Origin: Promerops cafer
Taxonomy: Eukaryota; Chordata; Aves; Passeriformes; Nectariniidae
Direction of reading: 5' to 3'
Assembly (NCBI GenBank): GCA_013398275.1
Contig: VZSE01010771.1
Span: forward strand, 312,872-376,871
Length of the DNA stretch: 64,000 nt
The notes beneath the pieces are model-generated. The model had not been told where the DNA came from and made no database searches. It saw only the letters and a program-made list of their open reading frames with translations. Shown piece by piece: positions 27,341-41,364 of this stretch. Position 1 is the stretch's first letter, and each line of letters starts with the position of its first letter. A program made the position numbers and the translations under genes.

Positions 27341-30300
27341 GCAGGTGTTCCTTCCCTACGTGGAAGGTCTTCCACCTTGTTGAAAGCACAAATGGAAAAA
27401 CTTGTGGCAAGGTAAAGGAGGGTAATGGCTTTTGGAAGATATTAGGTGGGTAAGAACCAATATCAGCATCAAATTTACTGAATTATGTGCAAAAACATGT
27501 CTTCATTTATAAAAGGCAAAGGGGTCTTCATAACTTTCTGTAAACACAGGAGAAGAAATCAGACACTAGATGTTAAAAAAAAGGATGTGTTTATAATGAA
27601 ATACATACAAATTATCATGGATGCTGCGAAGTATATTTTCATTTATTTTCTGAACAGACCACTGTGAATAACAGCCACTGAAATTTAAGCAGTAAAACCA
27701 GCAATGGCACATTAAGAATATTTTGTAGACTTGTCTTCTGCTTCAAAGTGTAATTGCTGATCTTTTTTCTAAGGAAAGTAGAAATCACAGACCTGCTGTT
27801 CCTCCTCTTGATTGCCTGGAAGTTAGGCAGTCTTCTGAGCTAAATTTTCTGATGAAGGTGAATCCTTGCAATTAACAGTGTTAAATTCCCTTTTTTAATG
27901 AACCTAGCAAAATTAATCTGCCATTTTGCATATGGTAGCACATGTGATTGTTCAGAATGAGTGCTGCCCTCACATATAGTTAATTCAACTCTTAGTATAG
28001 TAAATCCAAATGCCAAAAACATGAAATTGGCTGGATTAAAATAGTGAGACTTTTACACGTAAAAAATCCTGTTCTTTTTTTTTTTTTCTTCCCCCTATTT
28101 TAAGAGTTCTGATCTTAGCTCACTTTGTAGAAAATAAAGACCAAACTTCAGTGAAATACGAGTATGTCTTCTAATTAGTGCTTGATGGGAAACAGGTTTT
28201 GGTTTTGGCTTTTGGGGGTTTTTTAGCTTCTGAATGGGGCAGGCAGGCTTCAGGCACCACTTCCCAGTCCAGGTGTCTTGATGGCTGGATTACCCACTGC
28301 ACAGGAATAAACTTCTGCCTCTCTGCTTGCTGTCTCCACCACTCTTCCTTTCCGCTCATACTTGTTTTGTTCTATCCCCAGTCACATGTTTCTGCAAACT
28401 GTTCTTTCTACATGTATTGGATGTCACAAGATTATTTGGTTTAAGGTCATGAGACTTCAAATTCTGATTTTTTTCCTACTTTTAATGGGCCTCTTAGAAT
28501 TCACCCTGTTAAGTTGAACTCCGCTGAGTAAAATAGAAGGGTTCAGTATTGGTCAGACCTCAAATCTCAAGTGAAGCTGGTGATGAAATGCAGCATTAAA
28601 AAGTAATTGCTCCAGTGAGGCCCTAGAACTCCAGTGCTTGCAACCCCACACTGTTCCATCCTAGTAGGGTTTGAGACATGACTCCTTTCTTCTCCTGAAC
28701 TGAGCCACTGATTTGAGTGGAATTGTTGATTCAATTAGATGAGAGGATTGAGCTGAAGGCTTGTGCTTTCAGCACTGTGTTAACCAAACTGATAGCTGAA
28801 CTGGTTCTTGTGCTGAACTGTGGCAACTCAGTCTCATGTGTTAAATTTATTTATGTCCTGGAATGAGAAGATGGACCATCATCATGGTAAGACCCCCATG
28901 ACACTTTTGTTGTTTTGGGTAATATTTGTTATTTATTAATTTATGTAATAGCCTTGTAAGGAGGAGTTAGCCAATACAACTGAAAAGAGCAGGAATTTTC
29001 GCACTCAGGGTCTGTCTGTATCAGACAGTGATTTCAGAGAACACCCCCACATTTCCTGTGTCTCCATTGGCTCTGGAGTTAGATGTCTGTCTTGTCAGTC
29101 CCCTTGGCCCTGCTGCCAGCTCCAGAGCACCTCCTCACCAAGGGGACTGAGCTGCTGCTGTGCCTTCTGCAGCTGTGTGGGCTACCCCAGGCTTCCCAAG
29201 CAGAGCAACTGTGGCCTTATTTAAAACTCTAGTGGAATTCCAAAGCTTGAGTTGGTGGTTTTAGTCAGGATTTTTTAATTAGTAAGAGAACAATACCTCT
29301 CCTTTCTTCTATAAATCCGTTTGTTCAGCTCTGTTTCTGTTAGTGGATCTAAGCTACTCTGTGTTACTCACAGACCGGGTCTGTTAAGGGTTTGAAAGGA
29401 AGGGGGATATTTGCAAGACAGTGCCTCCACCTGGGTTTGAAATTACATCTTTCAATCTTTTAATCAATTTTCTGATTTTGCCTTTTGATTTTTAGCACTA
29501 ATATTTCCAAAATGTGTGAATAAGCTATCCTGTAGCAGGCTATAAGAAGTTTAATAATGAAAATATAGATGCATTCAACTCTACTGAAAAGATGCCTCAG
29601 GATTTCCATTGGCAAATCTCATTACCTTTACTTTGTCAATACCAATCATGACACACCTTTTGATGCTGCAGAGTAAATAATTGTATTCATAAAACGTTAC
29701 AGGGGGTGTTAAAAACTACACCAAGCATGCCAACAGCCCTTGCCCCCCATACAGTGCTATGTGAGACCCTGGTGGTGGATGGCCCAGATCATTAACCCCA
29801 TTGCTCAGAAAGCAGCTATTGATTAGATGTCACTGTGTTTGTTACTGAAGGGCTCTGACATTAACTCAAGACTCCTTGCATGGTATTTGCTAAGTGCCTC
29901 TGTTTAGAGTTCGAGACCACACACGGTTTGGTTGGTTGTTTTTTTTTTAAATTGAGATCACTGCCAATAAAACCCAGTGTTTGTCCTTGCTAAAATTTAT
30001 TACCTTGTCTTTCCTTTATTTTGTTCTCTTATCTTGTATATTTGAGTTTCTCACTTCCAATACTTAAAAGTTTAGTGTTTGGTGTGAACCGTTCTGTTTA
30101 TCTTCATAGCAGAATTAGTCACCAGATATATCAACAAGATAAAATTTTCTCACAGGAGAAGAAATCTCCCACTTTCTTAACCATCCAGGGAAGTAGTCAC
30201 TGGATCCTGCATATATTCTGGATGAGATCTTATCCCAAAATGTTTTTTGTACTACCCTGATGCTCCAAGAGCTCATTTAGAGCAAACATGCCATCCAGGA

Positions 30301-33300
30301 AACAACGGGAGAGCACTGTATTCTTGCCAAGCCTCAAATATTTGCTCTGAGACAGTCCTCGTCAGCTGCTTGCACAAGCTGTGGAGGGGCCAGGCACCAA
30401 AACGCTGCCCTTCAGGCTTGGCAACCAGATTAGGGGACTGTCAGGCATTTTTCAGACATGGCCACAAATATTTATTTTCTTGCTAGGGCAGTGGCTTGAG
30501 TGTAAATTCGTTCTGAATTCTTTAAAATGTCTTTTTACCTTTTGCAGTTAGATGATTTTCAAGGAAATAGGAAAAAAAAAAAAAAACCAACAAACAATAG
30601 ATGGCTCAAATGTCCCAGAGTTGAGCAAGTACAATAAATCTGGTGGAGTTAAGGATTATCACCCCAAGACATACAGCTGCTTCACAACCCCTCTGTGGGA
30701 GAGGAGATGCTGGGCACAAACCTCCCTGAACGGGAGCTGGAAATCTCTCTTCTACCCCAGCATCCATCCTCCAGAGCACCCCAGAAGAAGCCACGAAGGG
30801 GCTCCTCATTCATGGCATGTCTGGCAAATGTTGAGGTCAGCTCTCAGTAAGAATGTCCCAGCTCTGAGCTAAGCAATTTCCATGTGGGAGCGGTGTTTTT
30901 GTTAACATCAGCACAGCAAGCACAAACACAGGTTTTGTGGAAATTTGATGATCCTGATAAAATTATTCAGTCCAGAAGATAAACAGCAGCACATTTGGGT
31001 TTGTTTAATCTACCATTTTCTTTTCTTTTGACTGTAAAAAATATGACTTGAAAGAAACCCACACACAGCATTACAACTGATCTTGCAGCCTAACAACACA
31101 TTTTGACCAAAAAGTGGAAAACTTCTATTAGAAAATGCCACATGATACTCTGAGAGGTAGAGGCAGCTCATGACCGTGCTTTGTGTAAGGGATGAAACCC
31201 TCCCCACCATGGTTGCAGATCCTGGCATCTTGCTGTTCTGCACCAGGAGAGGTCTGAACCTGCAGCACCAGAAATGTGAGTGGCCTGCACTGCCATCCCC
31301 ACAAAGCACCACACCAGCATTTCAGAACTCTAAGAGTACGCAGCCTGTTATTTGATTTTAAATTTCATGGAAAGTAGTCACTTTTTAAAGAGAAATATTT
31401 TATTTAAAGAGCAGATTTTATATTTATTTTGATAGGTAGATTTTGGATGGGCAACAGTCTTAGCCATAGATACTGAGCTGCCAGTGAAGCTTTGTAGGAG
31501 TGAAGTTACCGATGTTGCAATTCAGATTATGATTCAATGCTGGTAATCACAAACTGGGTATCAACACTCCTCTGCTATCTTATCTTTGAAGATTCCTTTG
31601 CAGCTTGTTTCAATGGGTGTGTGCTGGTGAAGAGCACAGTACCATGTCTCTTAGCAAAAGAAGTTTGTTTTGTTTTGTTGGCAAATCAATTATTCAATAA
31701 AGCATATTTTGAATGCAAAACACATAATAATCAAGTTTCACTTTATTTTGGAATATTAAAGTATTCTTGGACTGAGATAAAGTGATCAATCTAGATGTAA
31801 GAATTTTTTTTAACCCGGTAGCTAAAAAGAGAGGAAATATCAAGTGCCAAATCCAGTTTGGACCTGCAGCTTTGCAAAGCCTCTGTCCTGAAGCTGTATT
31901 TCAAAGTAGATTTTGGCTAAGAGATACTGGGGGGGGGGTTTGTGAGGAAGGTGATGTTCAGGCTATTTCTTTTTGCTGGAAGACTCTCAAGGTGAAATTC
32001 TACAGTAATAAGCAAATTAATCAAGTCAATTTTTTTTTCTCCTGTGAAATTTACTGATTGATTCATCTGTCCTTTTAGTCCCATGACACATGAGGCAAAT
32101 TGGAGGAGGCAGTAACTCTATTAACGAATAAAAGATATAGGGGATGGTCCCTTTAAGTAAAGGGTGGTTTACTACCTTAATAAGAGCCATGGTGTGATGC
32201 TTCTGCCCTTGAGCACTCTTTTCCTTCTTTGATGTCTTCCATCTATTTATAAAGTGCTCTGAGATTACAAGGATGAAGCACTCCATATAAAGTACAAGGT
32301 CGTTGTCTGTCTGCATTAAAAACAGGCAAGACAATTTATGTTTTAGAAAGAGGGGGGAAGAATTTGGCAAAGAAATCAGCTTGCCACGTTTTGTTATAAG
32401 ATCCGAGAAAAATTGATAAAGCTGACACACTTTTCCATTACAGCCTAAATTACATACATAGCTTCAGAAAGATTCATCTGGTTTCTACTCAGAGCAAAAG
32501 AACCTGAAAAAATAGAAACTAAATCTTAACAATAAAAAAAATTGCTGAAAGTTGAAATGGATGCAAAATTGTGGGTTCTGGGCTGTAATTACAGTCTAAT
32601 TCAGGCAAACTGCAATTACACATAAATAATAAGTTGAAGTTACACTGCCCTGTGGAGATGAAGCACTGAAACCAATCTCTGCTTCAAGGGAAACTTGCTA
32701 CGCCTAGGTGGAATAAAACATGCTGAAACAACCATAAAAATTGCTTGGTCTGTGTAGCAGACTTTGTTTTATTAAACATGTTGAAAGTGATACACCTAAC
32801 AAATATCAAATATAATGGTTCTTCTGGCTGGTATCATGGAGTTTTTAGTTTTAAGGAGCAAATCAAAACACAGAAGTTAACTCCAGGACCTGTTCAATAC
32901 CATGTGACTTTTTTATGCTGTTTCCAAGGTATGTGAATCCACACATGCAGGTAACCAGGGTGATCACCAAACCACAGCTGAAATGTAAGGAGTAGATTTA
33001 TTTCATTACCTTATTAACAACGCTGGGTGGCAGAGACACATGGGGACACAGTCTCCATAAGGCTCAGTTCATCCTAGCAATGTGTGTGTGTGAGCCCCTG
33101 CCTGCCCCATTGTATCAAAGGGCTTCATGAATGTGCAGTTTATCACAAGGCAGTGCTTTTGTGCTCTCTGATCTCTCTGTCTCTCCATCAGGAGGCCCAA
33201 GTGTGTCTGTTATCTCTACATAGGAATTCTACTTCTGAAAACAGGGAGAGGATGAACAACACTTGGCACAGTAACTGGGGTTTCCCTACTCTGGTATTTT

Positions 33301-34400
33301 TAGCATTCTCAGCTGCAAGGTCACTTGAGTGAATTTACCTCTTTGACCTCCTTGTGTTTTCAACCCTTTCCTCCCAACACAAGCTTTTGTTTTGTTTTTC
33401 TAGGCTAGACCTAACACTTTTATGGTGCACAGGTCCTCTTTGGCTGAGGAAAGCTTTGGAGTTTAAGAATCCTACAAGGGCTGGCAGGAGTCTTGACCTG
33501 GCTGAGTTTATCTGATCAGGCTCTTAACCCCTGCTCTGTGTCACTGAGGTTGGCAGGCTGGGTGCTCTGCACTGGGTGCAGCAAGTCCTCAGGGAGGGCC
33601 TCATGCTGAAGACCATCCCATGCTGGATTCCATCTGCCAAGAGGTCCATGAACCTCGTCCTTCTCAGTCCAGTGTATCCACTGGCAAGACATTTGGGGCA
33701 GTCCAGCTTCAAAAGGGCTTCAAGAACATTGAGCTAGACAGTCCCTATTCAGCAAAGCTGCCAAGCCCATCTTTATTGCCCTGCTGAATTACAAGTGAGT
33801 TCAGCTGTCGTGTTCATTTGTGCACAGAGGCCAATGAGACTGTCACACTGCCTGCTGTGCCAGGTTCGAAAGAGAAGATTAAAAATGACACTTTTTCCTT
33901 GTGTCACACAGATAAGAGGTTTTCCAGTTCCTTTATTCTTAGGAGTTTGGGAGCTGTTTGAGACTGGCTGTTACTAACAAATCCAGTTAGCTGATTATCT
34001 GCTGAAGAAACACTCTAATAAATACCAAAGATTTTGAGGGGAAAAAAAGGCAGCCCCAAGCCCTTGTGTTGTCTTTCTTTGTATTCGAAGTCAGCCATCA
34101 GTCCTCTGGCTGACTGATATTACATCAAGTAGCAGAAATGAGTGAATTATTGGACATGGTGTTAATTTATCCTTGCCTAACTCTGGGCCCTGTGTGAGGG
34201 CAGCTATTGCTCTGTACATGGCAGATATTTGATGTGGTGTGTGTCCTGCTATTGTGACTCTGCAAAGCTTCTGAGGATTAACAAAGAATAGGATGTAGAA
34301 ATATACTGCCTGAAATGTCAAACACAAAAGTGAAATTAAAATAAATATATAGGAAAAACAGGCACATTAGTACCTAAACCTTTCAGGGAACCAGATAATG
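27341..34400. other. Non-coding stretch, no gene seen
   Basis: About 7 kb with no supported gene. Small simple features: 13 T at 28075-28087, 15 A at 30572-30586, 10 G at 31929-31938. The 134-codon minus frame at 32026-32430 and the 106-codon plus frame at 30552-30872 have no recognisable domain. The stretch at about 33480-33720 is more GC-rich, and I see no known element in it. Confidence 0.55.
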
Positions 34401-34494
34401 TAAGTTCAAATTCTGAATCCACTATCAGTTTTTTATGTGATATTGGGCAAATCATTTAACTTCCCTCTCACTATTTGTCTTCTGTAAAACTGAA
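34401..34494 (+). mobile_element. MIR SINE remnant
   Basis: The order of words matches the mammalian/amniote MIR core: AAGTTCAAATTCTGAATCC (MIR: gggttcgaatcccggct), then TGTGATATTGGGCAAATCAT (MIR: tgtgaccttgggcaagtta), TTAACTTCCCTCTCACT and TCTTCTGTAAAACTGAA (MIR: cctcatctgtaaaatgg). The spacing between these blocks is also that of MIR. MIR is a tRNA-derived SINE mobilised by L2-type LINEs before the split of mammals and reptiles, so only a diverged fragment is expected in a bird. Confidence 0.7.
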
Positions 34495-37337
34495 ACCAGG
34501 CTTTGTCAGAGGAAGGGAAAAGGGATAAGCCTTATTTCAGCACAGAGATCATCTCATGTGGACAATGGAAATATGAATTAATTTCTTTTAAGAAAATAAT
34601 TTATATATTCCTTCTGATCTAGTTATACAATATGCTGTGCTTAAATTTTCTCTCTTTTGTGTTGTAGATCTCCTATCTGAATAAAATATATTGTACTGAA
34701 AACTAACTGCCCACACCTCCCCAAAGCCATTCACTCAAATGAAAGCAGGTATTTGACTTCTTGAAGCATAAAAAATAAGCATTCTACTCAATTTCTTCCC
34801 CCATTAAACTGATAGAGATTTTCCTAGAAGAATTACCTTTGGCAAAACATTCATTTGTTGTAAATCTTCAGAAGCTGTGGCAGAAATTGGATCAGAACAG
34901 TGTCTTACACATTTCAACAGCAGCTATAAAAATATTGAGAAGATTAAGGTATATCTCTTGTTACCAGTAGACTTTTCCTAGACCTCGCTTGGGCTGACAG
35001 ACCTTTTAAACATTTACATGGCCTAGGATTTATATCCTAACTGTGTGCAAGTAAAAAATTACCCTAATTGGTATCAAAAAGTCTTAGTGAATGTATTATT
35101 TTGGAAATTATTTATTTTGCTTCATGCTGAACTGAAATCATACGTTCTGCCTTGAAGAACTGCTTCTGTTCCGCAGTTTACATACAGTGTATAAATATTT
35201 AAATTACTCTTTCCTGTGAGCAAAGCTCAAAGGGGAAAGCTTGGCCAGTCTTTACTAGAGACAGGAGAGATGTGGGGCTGCATTCCAGAGGGCTCACAAA
35301 GAGCTGAGCTTCCTCCTGGCCCCACCACGCCGGGGTCAGGGGGAGGCTTTGTGCCTGGACTGCTCTGTAACCTCCTGGCTGTATAGTTCAGAAATAGCAG
35401 GGATCTGACCTGCAAAACAAAAAAAATGCCTCTAAGCAGAATCAAATTTGTGATAAAGCATAAGGCATTTCTGAGCTCTTATAATGTGGCTATCTGGAAT
35501 ATCTGCGGGGGGAAAAAGGCATAGGATTATATCATTAAAATTATCTAATATTGCACATACATAAAGACGTTGAACAGTGCTGTAGACCTATCTCTGTCAC
35601 TTCCTAACTTTTCTGTGTTTAACTTGGCATCTTTGGTTGCATCCTTTACTGTTGGTGAGTAATCTGGGCAGCACATGCTCTCTGAATGAACAGATTTTAA
35701 AAACATCATTATTCATATTTTTATGAGAAAAACCTCCTTGTCAAACACCAGTATGTACCAAAATCACGGTCATCTGAGTACTCATGGGAAAGGGACTGGA
35801 ATGGTATGAAATGCAGAAGTTTTGCTTTATCTCACCTTTCACAAACCCATTCATTCTATCTACAGCTTTTTATTTGTGAGCCTCAGGTCTGTCTAAATAC
35901 CTACTAATTCAGAGAAAGTATAGCTCCACTGTTTTCCCAACACTAATAAAAGAGATATTTTTATGTGTTCATCACAATAAAAATGTACTCCAATTTTTTT
36001 TTAAACAATGATTTGACAGCTCCTTTCTTTACAAGAGTTCTTTCTCTTAGAAGTTGTCTTTCAATGTGTCCCTGAATTTTTTAGCATTATGCACTGATGT
36101 GGTACAGGAAAAAGGCTGAATTGAAGGCCTTTATTATAGGAAAATACAGAAGGTATTTTCTCCTTTCTGTCCTGGAACCTTTTTTTAAATTCCTTTCACA
36201 TTTAAGGGTCAAGCCCTGAGGAATACTTTAGGTAATATGCATTATGAATTGCACATGGCATGCTGACCTATTTTTCAATACACTCTATTTTTTAGTAGAC
36301 AAATCCCTGCTTTTTCTTTTTTCATGTAAAGTATGAAAAGGCAAAAGATACAGCAGCATTTGGTGATCCAGGCCTATGAGTTATTCTGCCACGTTCTGCC
36401 TTGTTAAATTTATACACACCGTATCATCTTCTTGTCCTCATTGACCTCTCAAGAAGCAAGTGCCTGAAGCAAAGGATATTTAGTTTTAAAGCAGTTATTT
36501 TTTGCTTCATATGTTTAAAACTATTGAATAAATGTCTCTCTGTAAAAAGGCTTGTGTCCCTGCAGTGACTGTTTGGTACACAGAAACCACCAGAAATTAT
36601 TATATTCTACTGGAACAGCAAGTGGGCAACCTTTGACAAAAACATGAGGGGAAAACAGATATGACAGTTGCAAACATTCCTGTTCTTAACCTTTTGTTTC
36701 ATTGCTCATAAAAAAAAAAAAACAACCCCTTTTTAAAGGAGTTAATGTGGAAGAATGGCACAGACACAATGGTTTCCTGAAGGCTATGAGTCTAAACATA
36801 GAGGTGGGTTCTGACAGAGGTCTGTTCCCCTGGAATGCAGATGATCCAGTCTAGGATTTGCAAATTCCTTGAAGAAATGCATTGAACCCCTTTGGTCAGA
36901 GAGGGTTTGATTACATGGACAAGGTGCTCAGCAGTGTTTCTGCTTGAGAGGGGACTAGTGCAAACAGATAGGTGTGGAGCACTGAAATGCAGGTGCACTG
37001 CAAAAGAAACAGCATACTTCAAAATAGCTCAGATGACACACAGCTTATTTCCCTATCTCAAAATATTACTTCAGCCTCTGCAGCAGCTGTAGGGCTGAAG
37101 GCTTCTAGCTCCATCAGAAGGATTCAATCCATCCAAGACAGGTAGGCATATGTATAAAAAAAACAGGTACAGAAAAGGGGGTGTCCACAGATGTGGCTTA
37201 TTTATATGAAATCACATATTGCTGATTCTGTGTGATGCAAGCACTACTCCTCAGCTCAAGGGAGATACTAACACTGAGGCTGAGGTATGATCCTCCTTCT
37301 GGAACTACTTACTAGATGTGTGTAAAATCATGAAGAT
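34495..37337. other. AT-rich non-coding stretch, no gene seen
   Basis: AT-rich with no recognised repeat or gene. A GC-rich patch of about 100 bases lies at 35285-35385 with no open frame of note. Confidence 0.6.
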
Positions 37338-37660
37338 CTTTCTTTCTTTCTTTCTCTCTTTCTTTCTTTCTTTCTCTCTTTCTTTCTTTCTTTCTCTCTT
37401 TCTTTCTTTCTTTCTCTCTTTCTTTCTTTCTTTCTCTCTTTCTTTCTTTCTTTCTCTCTTTCTTTCTTTCTTTCTCTCTTTCTTTCTTTCTTTCTCTCTT
37501 TCTTTCTTTCTTTCTCTCTTTCTTTCTTTCTTTCTCTCTTTCTTTCTTTCTTTCTTCCTTCCTTCCTTCCTTCTCTCTTTCTCTTACTCTCTTTCTCTGT
37601 TTCTTTCTCTTTTTTCTCTTATTTCCCCTTTGTCCCTCTCTCTGTCCCTTTCTTCCCCCT
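37338..37660 (+). repeat. Pyrimidine tract with 10 exact copies of a 20-base unit
   Basis: From 37341 to 37540 the unit TCTTTCTTTCTTTCTCTCTT is repeated ten times without a single change, followed by a partial copy, a short (CCTT)n run (about 37555-37573) and degenerate pyrimidine sequence up to about 37660. The whole plus strand is almost pure pyrimidine. The long open frames on both strands (Ser/Phe/Leu-rich on plus, Lys/Glu/Arg-rich on minus) are products of the repeat and not genes. Confidence 0.97.
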
Positions 37661-37742
37661 GACCACACATTTTGATTTGTATTCTGAGTGTCTAAGCCTT
37701 TCTCTACATTAATGAAAGCCAGGGCATTTCATTATAAAAAAA

Positions 37743-37778
37743 AGAAAAATGAGGTTACATAGAAAAATGAAGTTACAC
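37743..37778. repeat. 18-base tandem duplication, two copies
   Basis: AGAAAAATGAGGTTACAT is followed directly by AGAAAAATGAAGTTACAC, with two differences. It is a local duplication 80 bases beyond the pyrimidine tract. Confidence 0.85.
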
Positions 37779-40700
37779 ACCCTCCAATCTGAATCACAGG
37801 AACTGGGGCTAAAAAACCCAGTGAAACAGTTTGTCCAGTTTAAGGGACAAATCTGGAACTGAAAGTGTGTGTGTCTCTCTCCAGTGAATCCAATTTATAC
37901 ACATGGTTGACATTAGTTGTGGGATCAGAATGAAATTTTTGACAAGGTCTTTGAGGGCACAAAAAAAGTCCAGAATTTACACATATTATTTTTTACTTAA
38001 CTTTTTTTACTTCCTTAAGTATTAATACATCTCTACTATTACTCCACATGAATTATTCTAGTTTATTGCTGTTGCTGTTTCTGGTTCTTGGTGTCTGATG
38101 CTTAGACATATTTTTTGTGGTTTAAATCTCATGAGTATGCTCTGCTTGCCTACAATCAATAATAGTGAGAACCACTGACTCAAGGCTTTTGTATTCCTAC
38201 TCAGTCTGTGTATAATTTGATTTTACTTTGAAGGAGTTTCACTCAACAGTCAAGCTGGAGACACACTTCTGTAACAAAATACACCTTGACCACCTCCACA
38301 CCCATCAGACAGCTATGGGAATAATCTGGAAGCAATGTTTCTGTGACTAAAAAGAATTTTTGGGAAACATCAGATTCTGTCACTGAGAGATGAGTGTGTA
38401 TGTTCAGTGTGCTACTAAAACCTCAGGGATGGATTTCACCAAAGGACACTTTGTGGGAATTTTGGGCTATCTGACCATTATTAGAGGCACGGCACTTATG
38501 CAAACAGCCTGGCTTTGGCCTCAGCCAGCATTCACAGCCATCAGGAGCTGTGTGCCTTTGGCAGTGCTCCTGTTCCATGCCCACAAACACGCTTTGCCAG
38601 GTCCTGGCAGCACCTGCCTTGCTGGCTGCCACCACCTACACACAGAACAGCAGAGACAGCCTCCTCTCTGGGCTAAGCTGCTGAGTCAGGAGTGTGTTTC
38701 CCTCTCCTGCCCCCAAACCCATCCATGCTGCTGTGAACTAATGCTGGGATTTGCTTTTTACGGCTGTTGGTGAACAGGAAACTCTTCTGAGGAAGGTGGT
38801 GGTAGAAGTCACTCAACCTTTGTCCTTCCACCTGAGGCAGAGGTGTGTCATACACACTGTGATCCCTCAGGAGGACACACAAAAGTCATATTCCTCTCAG
38901 CCAATCTCTGGAATGGCCTTCCTCAATTTGGTGGCCTTTCTTTGCTCCCTGTGTCTTCTCATACCAAGACATCCTTCTCCTTGAAGCTACTGGGTCCAGG
39001 TAAAGTGAGAAGGTAGGTGTTGAGTGTCCCACTCATCAGCTTTTGGGTTTCTTTAGGTCTGCTGTATTCTCAAACCCCACCTACATTCTAGCACAAAATA
39101 CTAGCTATATACTCTGGCATTTCTCCACTGCACCCTAATCTAGTGCGGGCTAATTCACAGATTTGAGGACAAAAATTCAAATCTAATTCAGTCTTTTGCT
39201 ATTTCTGTAAAAGCAGCATGTGATTCATGGAATACTAACTACATATTTTCTTTTGCAGCCACTCATTCTATGCTCACTTATGGAAGTAATTTCCACCTAA
39301 GGCTTGCTTCTATGGCAGTGAATTTTCTGTTTTCCCTGTCTGACCTTTTGTTTGTGGTCTCCCAACACCCACCCATTATAAAAGCCAGCTTTACGAGCTA
39401 AAGCATAAGCTCCCCATGAGCCAGCATCTGCTCTTCCACAATGGAACAATGAAGAAATGCATATATGTTTATTACTGCATTGATTATCTGTCTTCAAGAT
39501 TCTTTTACATTAAATTCTGCACAATTTAGTTTTTCATTGAACCTCAGCTTCATTACATTTATCACATTTTTCTAAATATTATTTCTGTTGAAAGAAGGAA
39601 GAAAGTGATGAGATCATTTGTGTAAAAGTATGACACTCTGGGGGTGTTATTATTGCTTTGAGATTAAAAAAAAAAAAAAACAAACCACAAAGGGAACCAG
39701 AATGTTTCATATCCTTACAGGTATTTCATCATAGTTTCATTCTGTGGGTCTCACAGTTCCCAAAATCTCCTCTTCCAGGGACGACCAATTATGAACTTGT
39801 CAGTGATATAATGAATTTTCTGCATTTCAAGAGCATTTCCAGAGACGAAAAGTTTCTTGCCCGTTATGTAATTTTTACTTTTTCTATAATAGCTTTTTTC
39901 AAGGATTTTTTTCCAAATTTTTGACCTGAAGTTGGTTATTTTAATAGATGAGTGCCTTTAAGAAGATATGACATTGTTAATTATGTAGTAAATTATATTA
40001 AAAAGCAAGATTGCTAATAATAAGATAATGATAATGAGAAGATATTATTTATTTATTCTAAAGGCACAAAAGTCTGAATTAAATCTTATTTGAAAGTATT
40101 AATTAATGATTCTGCTGTTGCTAATATCTAGTCTACAAAGAGATATAATATTATGCAGTGCACAGGAAGTGATTAAATTAAAGGTATAAAATATTGATGT
40201 CTCCAGGCTCTGAGCTGGTACTGTAGGTTAGAAATAAAACACGAATTGCTGAGGCTGATAATTGTAACCCAGATAATTTTACAGAGAGATTTTTGTCCTT
40301 CTCTATGGCTTCCATTTTTCATCCTGTTTTCTGGTTGTTGCCTCAAGAATGTAAACACAAATGTGAAGGTGGTCATGAGTCAGTATGAGAATGGGCTCCT
40401 GTCTTTCACAGAAAGACACTTCCCAAAGAGGCAAACATATCAGCAAGATCTCACGGCCTTGAATTTGTGAGTTTTTTAGGTAAATGGCAGGTAGTGACCA
40501 ATTCAGTACCGAAATGATACAGCAGTGGTGCTCTGGGGGAGATGAGCAAAAAACACTCATGATGCAGAAGATGTGTGGAGGAGGTTATGGTAATTACATT
40601 GACCTCTCCTGTGTAGCACACTGAGGTGAAAACAGCTGTGCTGCAATTCAAGGAAATAGGATTTCTTCCCCAGCACTCAGTGGGTGCAGCCCCAGCACAG

Positions 40701-41318
40701 GAATCAGCTCTGCCCCCAGCACTCTCCCAAACAATGGCTGCTTTGGCTGGCATTGACTGAAATGAGGCTGGAAAGAAAAGGATGAGAGGATTATTCTCTT
40801 CACAGACATGTAACAGTAGACATTTAAATTACTAGGGCTCTTCAGCTCCCCTCCAGAGTCCTTTTTTTGGGTATTGGGATGGTCTTTGTGGATGCAAAGG
40901 GAGTCAAGGTGTGATGGGAGGAACCAGGTTAATCACACAGCACATTTTACAGCACATCCAGATTTCAAAGGCATCTATTGCCACTTCCAAATTTGATGGA
41001 GTCCAGATTCTTATAGATCAAGGTACTAGTATTTTCCAGAATACAGGTTAAAGATCAAGTCTTATCTTGATTTGTAAAGAAATGTATGGATAACACAAAC
41101 TTCACGTACAGACTTGGCCTCTTTCAAAATAAGATGTTTTATGAGCTTACCTGCAATGTAGATGCAGTGTGTTTATGAAGACCAGACGTGGTACGTGTGT
41201 ATGTGATGAAACCTTCAGTTTTGCATTTATAGGCACCAGTAAAGGATGAACAGTTTGTCACTGATGTCAGCAATATACATATTTTGCAGCTTACTTGAGA
41301 TTCAGGTTTTCATGCTTG
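37779..41318. other. Non-coding stretch, no gene seen
   Basis: No recognisable gene or repeat family. A 15-base A run lies at 39666-39680. The 127-codon plus frame at 38390-38773 sits in a GC-richer patch that is also open on the minus strand, and has no motif I recognise. Confidence 0.55.
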
Positions 41319-41364
41319 TAGGTTTCTACCAACTGAGGATCTTCTATGTTTCTATGATTCTATG
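41319..41364 (+). mobile_element. CR1 extreme 3' tail stub
   Basis: The sequence has AGGTTTCTACCAACTGAGGA followed by TCTATGTTTCTATGATTCTATG, split here at the octamers. It corresponds to the last few dozen bases of CR1: the (T)TCCAAC landmark and the octamer tail. The insertion is truncated to less than 50 bases. Confidence 0.65.

Noticed and set aside
32026..32430. 134-codon open frame, minus strand
   Set aside because: No recognisable domain, low-complexity ends, no splice context. Likely chance.
33474..33720. GC-richer segment with a 62-codon minus frame, considered as a CR1 or exon piece
   Set aside because: Translation and nucleotide words do not match CR1 and no splice signals frame it. 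Left as unexplained single-copy DNA.
35598..35640. CTCTGTCACTTCC-like words reminiscent of MIR
   Set aside because: Only two short words match, and the spacing and downstream MIR landmarks are missing.
37312..37668. Open frames of 114-118 codons on both strands
   Set aside because: Both come from the 20-base pyrimidine repeat. Low-complexity artefact.
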